The notes: a model not told the origin generated them from the sequence alone. 64,000 bases of DNA from Membranipora membranacea (GCA_914767715.1 OU612075.1:13452001-13516000); one strand, 5' to 3'; shown: positions 35,901 to 50,900, counted from the first letter of the stretch. A program made the numbers and translations.

Positions 35901-38900
35901 ACATATATATCAAGTTCTAATTTTGGGAAACAATATCACTCCTGGGGGAAATATCTACCGTAATCCCTCACCTATAAGTCACCGGACTTATAAGTGAATC
36001 ACCCCCCTCAGAAAAAATAAAAATGCTCCAGTTATAAGACACCCCACAGCTATAAGACCCCCCACAGCTTAGTCTGAGCCCCCCAGACTTTTGCCCCTCG
36101 TCCGACGGCCCACAGCTATAAGACACTCACTACACTACACTCACTACAAATGAACTAAGTAGTTTTGGGAAAAAAACTGCCCTCAGTGGATTTCGAACTC
36201 ACAACTCCATGTTGACAAGGCGTGCACTCTACCACTGAGCTATTCAGCTTCGGTGATTGTAAGAGGTTTTGGTCCAAACTAAATATAATAATGCTTCAAA
36301 TGATAGTCGCGTCTATATGCTACTCTCTTATAGCCGCCTTCACTTATAAGTCGGGCGATCTATAGGTGAGGGATTACGGTACCAATACACTTTTAACCTG
36401 TGCTCGAACATGATGTCCGCAATCGTAAAAAAAAAAACAAGAACGTCAACTTGACGTATTATTAATTATTGCCGTAAGAAACCACTAAATTCTGTGTCCA
36501 ACGGAAAATATAGATGCGAGATTTTACGTCTTAGTCACCATATTCAATTCACAAAAATGAGAATTAAAAAATATAATTGACAATCGATGATTTTATCTGT
36601 TACCAGGTACATATCCTCACATACCAGCTGCCGCTACCCAGACGCCCGGCAGCGGTACCGGCTCGTGTAGAGGCGGAGGGGGACTTACTGAACAGGAGAT
36701 GCAGGCAGTGGCTGTCGCTGCTGCCGAGCAGGGATATGATGATAGGGAGTATTACGTCGATGACGGGGGAGAGAACTACTATGATGAATATTCTGAGCAA
36801 GATCTGAGCAGCTATATCGGAGCTGAAGGTAGGAGATATGTGGCAACGATGAACTGGGCATTTAGGAAATGAGATGTTACCTAATGGATACGCTAGTCAT
36901 GACAATCAAGAACTGCTTCTGCACATGACTTGTTATCAATGTGCTCAGTTGCGCAATTGCGTTATAAGATATGTAATGTGATGAATGTAATGTGATGTGA
37001 TGTGATGAATGTAACATTTTATTATGAGATCCTTTTTGAGTGCATCAGAGATGAACTTATTTCTTATTTTCTCTGCGGGGGGGGGGGGGGGGAAATGTTT
37101 CACTCCCTCCCCTTGTAAGTTCCTTGTTTGAATATTAAGGAATGACACAATCAAGAACTGCTTCTGCACATGACTTGTTATCAATGTGCTCAATTGCGTT
37201 ATAAGATATGTAATGTAATGTGATGAATGTAATGTGATGTGATGAATGTAACATTTTATTATGAGATCCTTTTTGAGTGCATCAGAGATGAACTTATTTC
37301 TTATTTTCTCTGCGGGGGGGGGGGGAAATGTTTCACTCCCTCCCCTTGTAAATCCCTTGTTTGAATATTAAGGAATCTGATACTAGGCAAAGGCTCAGCC
37401 TGGTACATATCATGTAAACTCAATCAACTTCCTTATCAACGATATCTTTTTCCAAATAATGTTGATTCTGGATCATAACTAATGAATGATTTATCTCGGT
37501 AACCACGGTCCGGGGAAAATACTGTGTTGTGTTTCCAAATATCACTGTGCTCCACAGCTCCCATTCATTGATTCACCGGAAACAAGAACGTTACCAGAGT
37601 CCATAGAATAATTCTTAAGCCGTTTGTATATTTAGTAAGTGAGCTGTTATGATATGTTCTCTACCTTTTACATATTTTTTGTAGGTGGTAGCACCATAGC
37701 TTATATGCCAAAGACTTCAGGTATGGGGATGCCTATGCCCCAGCCTGGGTTCTTCACAAAACCAGACAAATCACAGACTAAAATAGCAGAGCCCAAACCT
37801 GCAGAACAGGGAGTGCCTCCTAATGTTGTCATGAGTAGGTTCTTATTTGGTATTCTTTTACTACAGCTTGTGATTGTGAATTAGGTAGACCTCGGTTATC
37901 TCAACAGTGGGTACTACTACTACTGCGGGTATCAGATTGACATGATACAGCATGAGACAGTGTAATCACAATAATAGATGATTTGGATGTGGGTGATAAT
38001 GTCATGTACCTACCAGCAACCCAGGAAGAGTTTGTCGGTGTAAAATTTTGTATCTTCGCACCGGTGCACCAAATACCATTTGTAACGTATGTAAACCGCA
38101 CCCAGACACTAACAAACAAAGCGCAGAAGGGCTGAGCTTATTAACACATTTTCACGTTTAAGCACGTTTTTAGCAATTTTAGCATGCAAGCTTTTTTGTA
38201 ATGGACAATTTCGTCCTACTTAAATTTTGCTTGAAGCCAACCACAATATTGGAAATTATCTAAATTATCCATTCAAAATTTCCATGCCCTGTCACGTCTG
38301 ATGGGTTGTGGTCTGGGATTCTTTATCAGAAACTTCTCCCCTTATCTTTAAGTCAATTAAAAATGCTAAGTAACCATTCATAACAATATTTGTCAATAAT
38401 TTGTTGCCTTTGACGACAGGAACTGGTGTTGTTGCTTGTTTGGCAAATGAACAATGGTTGAGCTTATCTTAGTTGCTGTCCAGTATAACCTAGATATATA
38501 AATAGTGCTGAACCCCACTGTTCTCGGTAATCAGCTTTGACTCTGAAATGTTATTATGATTGTAAATTTTAATGTAAATTTTAATAGGTCTGAGCACACA
38601 AGATTGAGGCATTCCATGAATTTTTATGCATCGTTCAAAGACTTCTAAAATACCAAATATCCATATTGGTCAGATACCACTTTCTTCGAATTTAGATTAA
38701 TGCCACTGCAATGCTGTTAATATTAGAAGAATACTGCTCCAGTAAAATGTACAGTCATTGTATTCTGTATTACTGTTTTCAACCATCACAGTAATAACCT
38801 TGGGGGCAGTGGGCGGTAGGCCGACGAAGGTAAATTGAGGTGCAAGACTATTTGCAGTGAAGTATCATCTCCAGAAAAAAACGTTTTTTGGAAACATGTT

Positions 38901-41873
38901 GATGGGCCTAACGATTAAACAACTACAAAAGGCAAAGTAACACAGATGCAACCTGAGTTAATTAACCACAGAATGAGATTTAATTTAATTTTTATTCATG
39001 AGGGTCCTTGGAATTATTAACCTCATTGTTTGATAACAGAGGGATAACAGACATTTAGGATTCACGTTTGTACTTTGTACTTACATGCTTATTTTGTGTT
39101 ACTTAATCACACCATATTGTTGTTACGGACATGTTTTTATGATACACGTGTGTTCAGATTATGCATGCCTGCCCGATCTACTTCAGGCAATATAAGCAGC
39201 TCATGGGTGGCTTGTTTATACAGCTGATATTGTATAGTTATATTCAAGTACCTACTTATCAGGAAGGCCGTTGACTATGTGGTTGTTTTTTTTTTGCAGA
39301 CAAAGAGTTGATGAATGCGGAGGCTGGAAAGAAACAAGCCCAAACTCACAGCCCCCTGGTGGTGAACGTACCTAAATCCACTCCTGGGCCTTTTCCCACA
39401 GCTAATAACAGCAACAATGGTAGGGGGATATTAACAATTGGCTAGTGTGTCATACATGGCAGGCGTGAAGACTAGGGATATAATTTCTCTCGAAAGACCT
39501 GATACTATGTAAACATGTATCTCTAAATTTCCAAATAGTTCCGGTACACAACCTGATTAAACTGGCCTTGGCACTCTTATCTATCTCCCATTGATGAACG
39601 ATTCATATTGCTGGTATGGTTTCCCGGATATATTTACTCTCAAGTTTGTTTATTGCTGTGTCGGGCAACGAGCTTTAATATAATATAAACTAGTATCAGG
39701 CTGCTATGGGGTGGTCCTTTCGCTATGTTGGAAAATGCAAAGTCATCTCATTGGAAATGTCTTGCGCTCAGTCTGGTTCATGTTTTCTCATGAATCAGTA
39801 TTTTATAATATACCCGGCTCTTTACAGCTGCAGTAACAAGCCCTGTGAAGCAGATAGTGCCTCCATCACCAGCAAAGTCAGACGCAGATTATCACAACGA
39901 CAGCAATAATGACGCTCATTTCGAGCCAGTCATAGACCTACCACCAGAAGTTGAAGTCGTCACGGGTATGTTTCTCAATCTCATTATAGCCCTGTCATGC
40001 GGCTACACAGAAAATTGGCCATGTGACAAAGCTAGCGCAGATAGATATTTTGCTCTATGATCTGAGGTTTCAAGGGAGGGCAACTCCTGTCTGCAAGACA
40101 TGTCCCTGTTCTGACTAGTAAGGATGGAGCATTCTAATTTGTCCACAGACAGCATATGGAAAAATGAGTGCAAAAGTTACTTGGCATTAGAAATATGAAT
40201 TTGGATGCTGCCGAAACTTTACTTCTGCTGTACAACAAACTTCGGTGCTTCTTGTACAGTTTGCCTTAATATAGATATATGTTTATAAAGATTTTGATGT
40301 AGATATATAAATGTATATAGATAAGAATTATATTTATATAAACATATATGTATATATAGATCTAGATATAGATACATGTCGATATAGATCTAGATATATG
40401 TGTATATTGATATATGATTATATATCGATAGGCTGACACAATGTACTTTTCAATATGTCATCAGTTATATATTAAATAAAACTGGTGGGATATATGCTTA
40501 GATTGTTCTGGTGTTGGACCCTATGCGATAGCTTGGAAAATTCTGTCGAGTGTGATGCTATGATTTGAAGTTCTAATCTTGTAGGCGAGGAAGATGAGGC
40601 AGTACTGTTTGAGGCCAGAGCTAAGTTGTTCCGCATGGTCGATAAGGAGTGGAAGGAGAGAGGTATAGGGGTGTTTAAAATCCTTGAGCGTAACAACACC
40701 CCTGGTAAATGTAGAATATTGATGAGGAGAGACCAGGTCCACAAAGTATGCGCTAATCACGCCATACATCATGCCATGTCTCTCGCTCCTATCGGTGACA
40801 AGGGAAATGGTTAGTATGCTACTCTTACACTTATGTTAAACTGAGTGCTTCGCTTATTCAATAAAAATCAACCTTAATTCCTGCCTAAAATGATGAAAGT
40901 TCTGCACCTATTTTGCTGTGATTTCGTTGTGTCTTTGTTACATGTCTTATAGTGTCGCCTTTGCTTGCCTTATGAAGTGTAATGATGTATTGTAGCGTTC
41001 GTCTGGACAGCAACTGATTATGCTGAGGAGCCTCCCACAAACGAAACCTTTACAGTAAGGTTTAAATCTCCTGAGATCGCTGTAGAATTCAAGGCAGCCT
41101 TTGACTTAGCCAGAGAGAAGAGCAAAGGTGGAGCTGTAGCCAAAAGACCAGAAAAGGAGGTTAAACCTCAAGCCGCCGAAGGTTTGTTATGTTAGGTGCT
41201 GAGATAACTGGATGTCATGAATGCAACTATAACATATTATAACTTATGATATATATAACTTGTCTCAATGAAGTCTAAGAGTTATGTTCTCTCTGACCGT
41301 ATCGTTTATAAAGGGGACAACTCCAAGTGCGGGATTATAGTTTATTATTATTATGTTATAATATAATTTTTTTTTTGTAAAAGTGATTTTAATATTAATA
41401 AAGTTTCTTCATTCAGGCGGTAATTTTCATTGTTATTGAGAGTGTTATTCTCTTTCCCGTTTTCCTTCCTAGCTGTGATGTCCAAGCTGTTTGTCCCATC
41501 ATGCTATCTTTATTTCTTCAGCTCCAAGCCTGTGGGAAACCATGAAACCAAAGAAACCTCAGTGGCAATGCTCGGGTTGTCTGCTCCAGCATGACAAAGA
41601 AAAGCTGAAATGTCCTGTTTGTGGACAAGCTCAACCTGGCACCACACAAGCCGATACCAAGACAACTACTGCTAATCCTGTAACCACAAGGTATGTGTAT
41701 GAAATGTGTAATGCTTTATTTTCGCGATGTAAGCTGTATGTGATGTCAAATTACATTGACTATTGAATGAGTTACGTCAGCAAGAAACCGATGATTTTGA
41801 AAATCTGTTTGAAAATTATCATTATGTGTCACATTTTATAATCTGAAAACTGTGGAGCTACATTTAAACGGTG

Positions 41874-41909
<36 letters not shown>

Positions 41910-44900
41910 CTATTGCAGTGTGTTTGGAGCTAAGCCTCCAGCTGCGTCACCCCTGTTACCCACCCCTACAGTCAGTGCGGAGAGTGAGGCTAACAGTGCA
42001 GCCCAGCCAGCTAACCTCTTCTCTACAAATTCTGACACAAGCAGCGGTCTGTTTGGTAAACCTGCTGAAGCACCAAAGACAGGGGGATTGTTCGGTGCCA
42101 CATCTGGCGCTGGATTGTTTGGACAGCCCAGTAAACCAGCAGTAACAGCTCAGAGTGTGTTTGGTAGTTCAGCTGCCACTCCTCAGAGTGTGTTTGGTAG
42201 TTTTGCTGCAACCCCTCAGAGTGTGTTTGGTGGGGCTCCAAAGTTTGGTTCTAACACTGAAGCCACCCCTGGATCTTTGTTTGGCACCACGCCTAAATCA
42301 ACCACTGAAGGTGAGAAGAGTTTGTTTGGCAAACCTGAATCTCCAGCAACAAAGCCTTCATTGTTTGGACAACCTCCTGCTGGTGGATCCAGTGAGAAAA
42401 AGGAAGGTGAGGGATCACTGCTTAGAAAACTACTGGCGGATGAGTCATCGAAGGATCCCACTAATAAACCTGGAGAAAAGGTCACCATGGGTGGATTTTC
42501 CTTTACTGGTAAGCTGAAAATCTGTTACCTGCAAATCACTGTTCTAACAAGGAATGTAGTTCCCTTGCCTATAGCCAAGTTGAAAAGATTAATACACAAT
42601 TAATAGACTTGATATTGTCTTCATAGACTTATTGATACATTTTGAATAATTTTGTCATACTATTTTGATAAGGCTCGATCTAACTATCCCCATTACAGCT
42701 CCTCCAAAGTTAGATGTCAAACCAGATGCTAAGCCAGCCTCAGAGTTGGCCACTAAATCTCCGTTTGCCTCGTTTGGAGGCCTCACACCTGCTTCCACTG
42801 CACCAAGTAGAGGATTGTTTGGAGCTAAGCCTTCCGCCACAAACAGGTAGATGATGCGTTCTGGCTTGTCCTGAATTCTCTCGGCCTTATAGTTATCATA
42901 GGCCACACGGATTTTAGTAAATCATCATAATAAAAAAAAACAATGTATAATGGAACAAAAATGTTGCAGATAAATTAAATATATTATATTCGCATAATAA
43001 AATCATGTTAAGATTGGGATCCGATCATGCTTGGATTCAGTAAAATCCTTACATTGAATCAAGATAAGGCGAGAAATCCTCTTGTTTATTTTTCTAGAGA
43101 GTTTTCAATTTGGTTTAGCTAAATTATATGCCCATGTTTCAATTTTGAATACGTTCAACTTTACTACTATATCAAAGTATTAACCCAAAAGTGTTTGCAG
43201 ATTCAATATATGTTCAAAGGAATACTTTACCATTTTTAGCCCTGCTGGATTCAGCTTCACTGCTAAAACTTCTGGTTTGTTTTCCAGCCCTAGTGTGCAG
43301 GCTGTTGTCAATACAGGTAATTCCAATGATCATTATTTCCTATCTTTCCACACATTATACAGCTTTACACGTTGTCTGCTTTCTTCCTCCCTTTGCTTAA
43401 AGTATTTATTGAAGCTCCAAGCAATGTTTACCTTCATCAGTGTTGGTGCCTAGGTATCAGGCTGGACTCTAGGGTTGGGATGAGGTTACCCTTGAGTGGA
43501 AAAGGCAGAAATGAGCTCCTGTTTTCTTCTCCGACAAGTGGTCTCCTGATGTCAGATTCCATTAGAGAAAACATGACGAACCTCAGTTCATAATAACTTC
43601 TCGCGTGGAGATTAACTCCCTCTTAGTTTATTCTTATACGTTTGACATTTTTCTATTTGTCGTGTTTTCTTCTCGAACAGAAAGCGTTAAATTTGTGTCA
43701 TTACGTTATAAAGTTGCGTAGGAATGAATTTGATGATACCTAGCTATCTTGTTACGTGTAGACATGAAGACATCTAGCTCAGCGCCTCAGCTGGGATCAG
43801 CTGACAGCCCGAGTAAGACAACTCCTGAGAGACAGACAAGTAAGGACGACAACTCACTCGCTGTGTCGCCGAGTAAAGCTGGAGGGGCACTGGATGAGGA
43901 GTGTCAAGCTGAGTTCACACCTGTCATACCCCTTCCACAACTTGTCGAGGTATGTCTTATGTAGGAGATGCATGTATTTTGGATCCAATTTTCTGCTTTA
44001 TGATCAGTCAATGATGATTTATTCTTGCGCTGTGAACTTTGACCCCTGTGGTTAATAGTTATGCAGATAAAATGGCCGCCTGGATGTTCGGACCTCGATG
44101 GTCTTATTCTGGGCCTGAGGCTGATCAAACTGTGTTTCCTATTTCATCCGTCAGTTTTTCATTTTTTCATACCAACGCACAGGTTTATTTCATGAAATGA
44201 TGAAAGTGAATCTTATTCCCATCCAACCAAATAATAAATAAAAGCTCTTTTTTAACTTTATAAGACTGTAACTGGCGAGGAGGAAGAAGAAGTTATGTTC
44301 TCTGAGAGAAGTAAACTGTTCCGTATGGTAGAGATGGAGTGGAAGGAAAGGGGAGTCGGTACTATCAAAATACTCAGACATAAATCAAATCATACATACA
44401 GACTGGTCATGAGACGGGATCAGGTGCTCAAACTCTGCGCTAATCATAGACTCAACAGCGCCATGGAACTTGTACCGGTATGAGAACTTTTCTTTTCCAT
44501 TGTACTATAAAGAAACACTGTAAACTACAAAGTAAAGAGAAGTAATAACTACAAAGTAAAGAGGTAAAAAGAAATGTTCAACAGAAGTATGGGCCAACCT
44601 TCAAACAAATTACAAACACCTCACAATGTAATGATCATTGCAGCAGTGCTATGATTTCAGCTTGAGAGGCTGTTGGTTTAAAAATGTGTTGCCACCATCA
44701 ATAATAATAAAAGCGACTAGTAAACCAAATATCTGATGATCTTATGGTTTTAGTCTGGTGAGAAGGCTCACTGTTGGGCGGCTGCTGATTTCTCAGAGAA
44801 TGAGATAAGAAATGAGATGCTGTGTGCCAGGTTTAAGACACCTGATATAGCCGCTCAGTTTAAAGAGGCTTTTGAGGCAGCTGTAGAAAAATGCGGGAGC

Positions 44901-47900
44901 ACAGAGACGTCACCTCAAAAACCCAAGTCTGTGAGTAACGCTGGTTATAATATTGTCTGCATGAACTCATTTCATCTTTCAAGTTTCTGCGAATTTCAAA
45001 TTATGGTTTCTGTTTTAAATTTTATCATAATGTCCAACTTAATTGTAAACACATGTGACTTAAACAACACATATACAACTTCTCAGCAACATAACCATAA
45101 ATGATGTATTTCTTTTTTTTAAACAGCCAGCTAAAGTCGATGAAGCGCCTAAATCGGCTTCATTGTCTCAGCTCTTCAAACCCAAGGCCGGGGAATGGAG
45201 CTGTCCTGGCTGTGCTATTAGGAACAAACCGGATACTAACAGGTGTCCCTGCTGCTCCGCTGCTAAACCTGGTACTGAGAATGAGACAAGTACAGGTGCT
45301 CAGGTAAGTGTGAACTAAAGATTTGGTACTTCTCAACAAAGGCTATCTGTCATTTATCTCATTATAGAATAGTATGCTGCATTTGTGTCACACAGTGCCT
45401 AAATGACTCGTGTCTCTATACCTCTGTATAATACCAGGCTTAGATCGTGTTCATGGCCACCATCACTCTTATTTAGGGCGGAGGAAGCTTGTTTGGGAGT
45501 ACATCAGCCGCTCCACCGACTGCCGCATCCATATTTGGTAAACCAGCCGCGACTCCCCCAACAGCTGCCAGTATATTCGGTAAACCCAGTAGTGGTGGGA
45601 TATTCGGTACTCCACCGGCCTCTGCAGCCCCGACCGCCTCAGCCCTCAGCTTGTTCGGCTCTCCTGCTCCCAGTGAGACTAACAAGAGTGTGTTTGGCTC
45701 TGCAGCTACACCGTCAGGAGGTCTGTTTGGTCTGAAGACTGAGCCGTCCACTTCTGGAAGCTTATTTGCTACTCAAACCCCCAGCACGGGACAAAGTGAT
45801 CTCAACAAGCCAGCTGTTAAATCTGAGGAGACCGTACCTCAGTCACCAGGTTAGTATTCAGTCACTCAACTCTCTCACATACTTCTTCACAAAGTCATCA
45901 CTTTTTCTGAACTAAAGAACTGAGAGTGATATCTTTATACTCTGAAGGCAATAAAAATAGCCCCCATATTTTGGGACATTCAATTGATCGTGCTCAGATG
46001 GCTTACACCGAGTGTAAGGAAGAGAAACTTAGGCAATCGCAATGGTTAACTAATTTTATTGTTGGACACAATAAACTATTCTTTTGTACTATAATACAAA
46101 TGACTTGTTACTCCGATGATTTTTTAGGTAAATATGTACCAGAGGAGGGTGAGGGAGATAACTTACACTTTGACCCTGTTATTGAGCTGCCTGATCTAGT
46201 TGATGTTAAAACTGGTGAAGAGGATGAAGATGTACTGTATATACATAAAGCCAAGCTCTACAGGTATTATATAAAAACTAATATAATGATGTATTGTATA
46301 GATATAATATATAACATACATAATATATATATTTATATATATTTAGGTCAGGACCCCTTATTCTGGTACCAGCGTCATGCTTTAAGCTCTTTTATCACCT
46401 CTTACTTGAAATTGAGAAGGAAAATGTTAGAAATAAATACCAGTGTTAGTACCGCAGTTTATAATTGAGATTTTGTCTTTTGGAACAAGACTTAAAGAGT
46501 TGTCCAATCAATATAGTATACTACCAATGGTAGACAACTTCATTCAAATACCAATAAGGTATATGTACAGTCCCACGATTTCATATTAGTCTAGTGGAGC
46601 TAGAAAAATTCATTGTGGGTTTCTCATTAGCGTGACATGTCCGTTAAATTTCAAAAGTGAGCAGAATGTGATTTGTGGTACGTTTTATTGGGTGGTCATT
46701 GATTCAATCGTGGCGTTGTGTTGTAGATTTGTGAACGGAGAATATAAGGAGAGAGGTCTTGGTGACGTTAAGATACTGAAACACAAGACAAACGGTAAAA
46801 TAAGGCTGATACTCAGGAGAGAGAGAGTACACAAGTTAGCCTGTAATCACCATGTTAGCTCTGATATGCAGCTCAAATGTATGGATAACACACAGGGTAA
46901 AGCTTGGGTGTGGTACGCTGTCGACTTTGCTGAGGGTACACAGACTGAGGAGATGTTTGCAATCAGGTATTTAGCTTAGTTCCTTAAATATTGATAGAAT
47001 TCAAATGAAAACTGACAAAACATTTTGATTTCATCTTGATAAGTCTCTTTGCTGGCACCAGATCTATTCTTCTGTCTCATGCCTCTACAATCTGCTTATA
47101 AGGAAATTAAAACTTGTGAAAAATCAGGCTAGCAAAAATCACAATCAGAGGCAACAGACAAAGAGATCTTTATTTCCTCACATGCTGCGTTATTTTCTAG
47201 ATTTAAAACAAAAGAGATAGCTGATGAGTTTAAGGCAGCATTTGATGCTGCCAGAGATGGTACACCTGTACCCGAGCAGCAATATAAGACTGTATCCACA
47301 GAGACTCCCACCAAAGCTAGATCGAGACCACCCAGTGAGTCTCATGCTGCCACTCCTAGTACCTCATCTACCAGTACTGGTAAAGATATGCCTGGGTAAG
47401 TACATTACAGGCTCTCATCCTAGTAAAGATTTGTCTCTTTCATTTTTATTCAATATCTGAATGGAACACTCAATATTGAACACAATTCAGTTCTGGTCGG
47501 TCTGTGTGTGTCATTACTTCGTAGCGAGCTTAGTTCAGGCTTGGCAAAAGCTTGAAGGGATCAACTTGATATTTTAATGCCTGAAAAAGAGAGGCAACTC
47601 TTACTTTTATTGCTTATTGTGGAATTGAAATGACCTCTATATACTCTCACACTTCTTACACTATTTCGGTGATTTTCTCACAGAACTCCTATGAAGAAAG
47701 AGGAGGCGACTCCTGCTGTCAAGTCCCTGTTTGGTAAACCTTCTGCAGAGCCTCAGACACCAGCTTCTCCATTCGGCTCTAAACCAGCCCACCAGCAGTC
47801 AGCCGAGGCTGCCGCCTTATTTGGTGGTGCTGCCGCCGCGGTAAACAAGTCTAAGATTCCTGTAGCCACTGGCAAAACAGCGCCTAGCAACCCGAACACC

Positions 47901-50900
47901 TCGCTGTTTGGCAAACCGACCGGACAATCCCCAGCTAGCGTATTTGGAGGTGGAGCCTCAGCTGGTGGCTCTCTGTTTGGTAAGCCTACTGGCCTCTCTC
48001 CAGCGTCTGTATTTGGTGGCCCTCAAAAGAGCCTATCTCCATTTGAGAAGATGGCGCAACAGAAGGCTTTGTTTGGTGGTACCGGAACTACCCCTAAAAG
48101 TGGGTCATTGTTTGGAGCTACAGCCACCTCAGTCACACCTACATCTCAGGCGTCCAGCCTGTTCGGTGCTAAGCCCTCTCCACAGGCTCTGTTTGGTGGA
48201 ATAGGTCAGAAGGGCTCCACATATGAAGGGATGAACTCAGCATCAGACTCCCCCGCCGGTCAGTCCGCAGACAGTGACGAGGTAGAGTATATATCAGAGA
48301 CGAAGCCCACCGCTGAGCAGGTACAGAGAGCTGAGAAATATAAACTACCCAGAGGCTTCTATCTATACGAGCAGAGAAAACCCTGCAGAGGCTGTATAGG
48401 TTAGTACTGTGACTCTACATATGTGGATATGATATATGATATATATATGAGATATGATATCATATCATATCATATCATATCATATCATATCATATCATAT
48501 CATATCATATGATATGATATGATATAATATGATCAGCTGAACTTGTTTATTTATAAAAAGAAAACAATCCTTATAAAGTGTTTATGACCAGTCAATGATG
48601 ATTTATTCTTGCGCTGTGAACTTTAACCCCTGTGGTTGATAGTTATGCAGATAACATGGCCGCCTGGATGTTCAGACCTTGATGGTCTTATTCTGGGCCT
48701 GAGGCTGGTCTCTCATACATACTTTTATCTATGGGAAGCAAGAACTTTCTGCCATGTAAACAAGGTGTTCCTTTTATTGCCTATTGTTTATTATGTTGAT
48801 AGGATGCCCTGAGAATGAGGACGAAATCTTAGATTATTTGTTCTATAACAAACACTACAATAAGAAGACTGGCCTCTCCCCTGCACCTAAACCTAAACCC
48901 ACCTCTGACAGAGACTCTGGGAGCTCTTCGGGTCCGGCTGCCGGAGGGTTTGCTGCGTTTGCTTCAACATCCTCAGATTTCTCAGCCCTGAGCGGTGCTA
49001 GCAGTGATCCAAACGCATTCAAGAAAACACAAGGTGAGAATATCTAGTGAAGAAATGTGCTAAATTTTGAGTTTATGTTGCTGCTAATCTTTTTTTTTCA
49101 CAAAGGCCACAAGTCTTTTGACATAGGTTACATAATTGCACCTTCCTAGTCTGTGCTAGAAGTTTCAGAATCTGTTATAACAAAATAAAAGATCACAATT
49201 TTCGTAAATTGTTTATGACCAGTCAATAATGATTCATTCTTGCGCTGTGAACTTTGACCCCTGTGGTTGATAATTATGCAGACAACATGGCCGCCTGGAT
49301 GTTCGGACCTCGATGGTCTTATTCTGGGTCTGAGGCTGGTCTCTAATACATGTTTAGTGCTAACTTTGACTGGCTTCTGTCACTCCAAAGCTCATATTTA
49401 TTGGTTTATGATACACTCCAGGTTTCAAATGGAGTGGAGCCGGTGCTACATTATTCGGTGGCGCATCTGGAGGTGCTGGAAATCAGGGTCAGGAAGATAA
49501 CCCAGAAGCGTTTGAAGCGTCAGGTGACTTCAAACCAGTGCTAGAAAAATTACCTGATCTCATAGAAGTGAAAACCGGTGAGTCATTCTTGAATACTCGC
49601 ACTCATCAATCAGGGCGATGGTTCAGGCTCCCATGTGAGGGGCAGGATTGCATGCAGCATATAACACCAATACGTATAATTTTTCTGGTTTGAGTGAATC
49701 AATCTGAATGATTATCGCAATGCTTTGCTGTCAGCAATTTGACTCCGTTTACTGTGAATATTTGCCTGATTTGACTGAGTGCAACATGGCCCTTCATGTT
49801 AGCAATGAAACATCCCAACAATATTTTAAGTTGGGTGAATATGAAACCATGAGTGATGGTAGAAAACACCTATTGGGGCTTTCCTCTCTCTTTCCATGTG
49901 GCTTATAAATGACAAAGGAGGTCTTCCAGGGTGTGCAAGTGTACACCTATTTTCTTACAATTTGCTTTTTCTAATTAGGTGAGGAAGATGAAGAGAGGGT
50001 ATTTTGTAACAGAGCTAAACTCTTCAGATTTGACACAGCCACTAATCAGTGGAAGGAAAGAGGCATCGGAGAGATGAAACTACTCAAACATCAGGCTAAT
50101 GGTTCGTTTATCTCTTTTACAATTCTTGATAGGAATTATGAAAGCACAATTTCTTTTGCATTCCCAGTGTACTCTCATAGCTGACCCATAATATTTTGAA
50201 TGTACTTTCTCATAAATGACACAAGTGCTTTTCGTGTATCACCGCCTACTACTGATTATAGCACCAGATGAGAACAGGGCAACCTCAAATCTAAAAGTTT
50301 CAGTTTTCACATGCATATACACCTATTCATGTGTCGCGGTTCAGTGCCTTTTTTCTTCTTTACAGGTACGATACGAGTATTATTACGACGTGAGCAGGTA
50401 CATAAGTTAGTATGTAACCATCTAATCAACCCAGATATGGAGCTCAAGCCTCTGCAGTCTTCTGAGACAGCTTGGTGCTGGTTCTCAAAGGATCACTCTG
50501 ATCCTGACCAACAAGATGGTATGTATCCAAGCTTTGTCAGCATAACCTTATCAAAATGTGTAAATCTGGGTATAATAATACTATTTATAATAGTGTGCGT
50601 ATGGTTTAACTTTACTTTGACATGATCACTATATTCAAAATAATAAATCTCCACTCTATTAGTAAGTTAGAGGTAACCAGAGGTTTCAAATGGGAAAAGG
50701 CCTCTTATTTTGGCTTATTATTACAGTCCTTATATACTATGCAATCTTGATCAAACCGCCTAATTGTGATAAATGAATACCTCAAATTAATATGATCCTT
50801 CTTTCAATCAAATCCTTGAATTGTATCAAGACAAAAAATTAGCTTGGCAGAGAGGGAAAATGCGTCAATTTCAGACAGAAAATCTTTGCAGTCTTGAGTT

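Larger units (their letters stand above)
48265..48870 (+). other. RANBP2: Single SUMO-interacting/E3-like internal motif of RanBP2 (exons 38-39)
   Basis: The stretch '[15 protein letters not shown]' followed by '[15 protein letters not shown]' corresponds to the vertebrate internal repeat core (a 'DVLIVYELTPTAEQ' type SIM, then 'LKLPPTFFCY'). In human RanBP2 two such repeats flank a middle segment to form the SUMO E3 region that holds UBC9 and SUMO-RanGAP1. Only one repeat is visible here. The hydrophobic SIM core is weaker (V-E-Y-I), so ligase activity is uncertain. Confidence 0.7.

Noticed and set aside
36186-36248. Functional tRNA gene on the minus strand
   Set aside because: Box A and box B are present, but the acceptor and anticodon stems do not pair, and it sits inside MITE ends.
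42016-42488. Minus-strand and second-frame open frames across the FG exons
   Set aside because: They are shadows of the repetitive FG coding sequence, which is clearly real in the plus-strand frame used.
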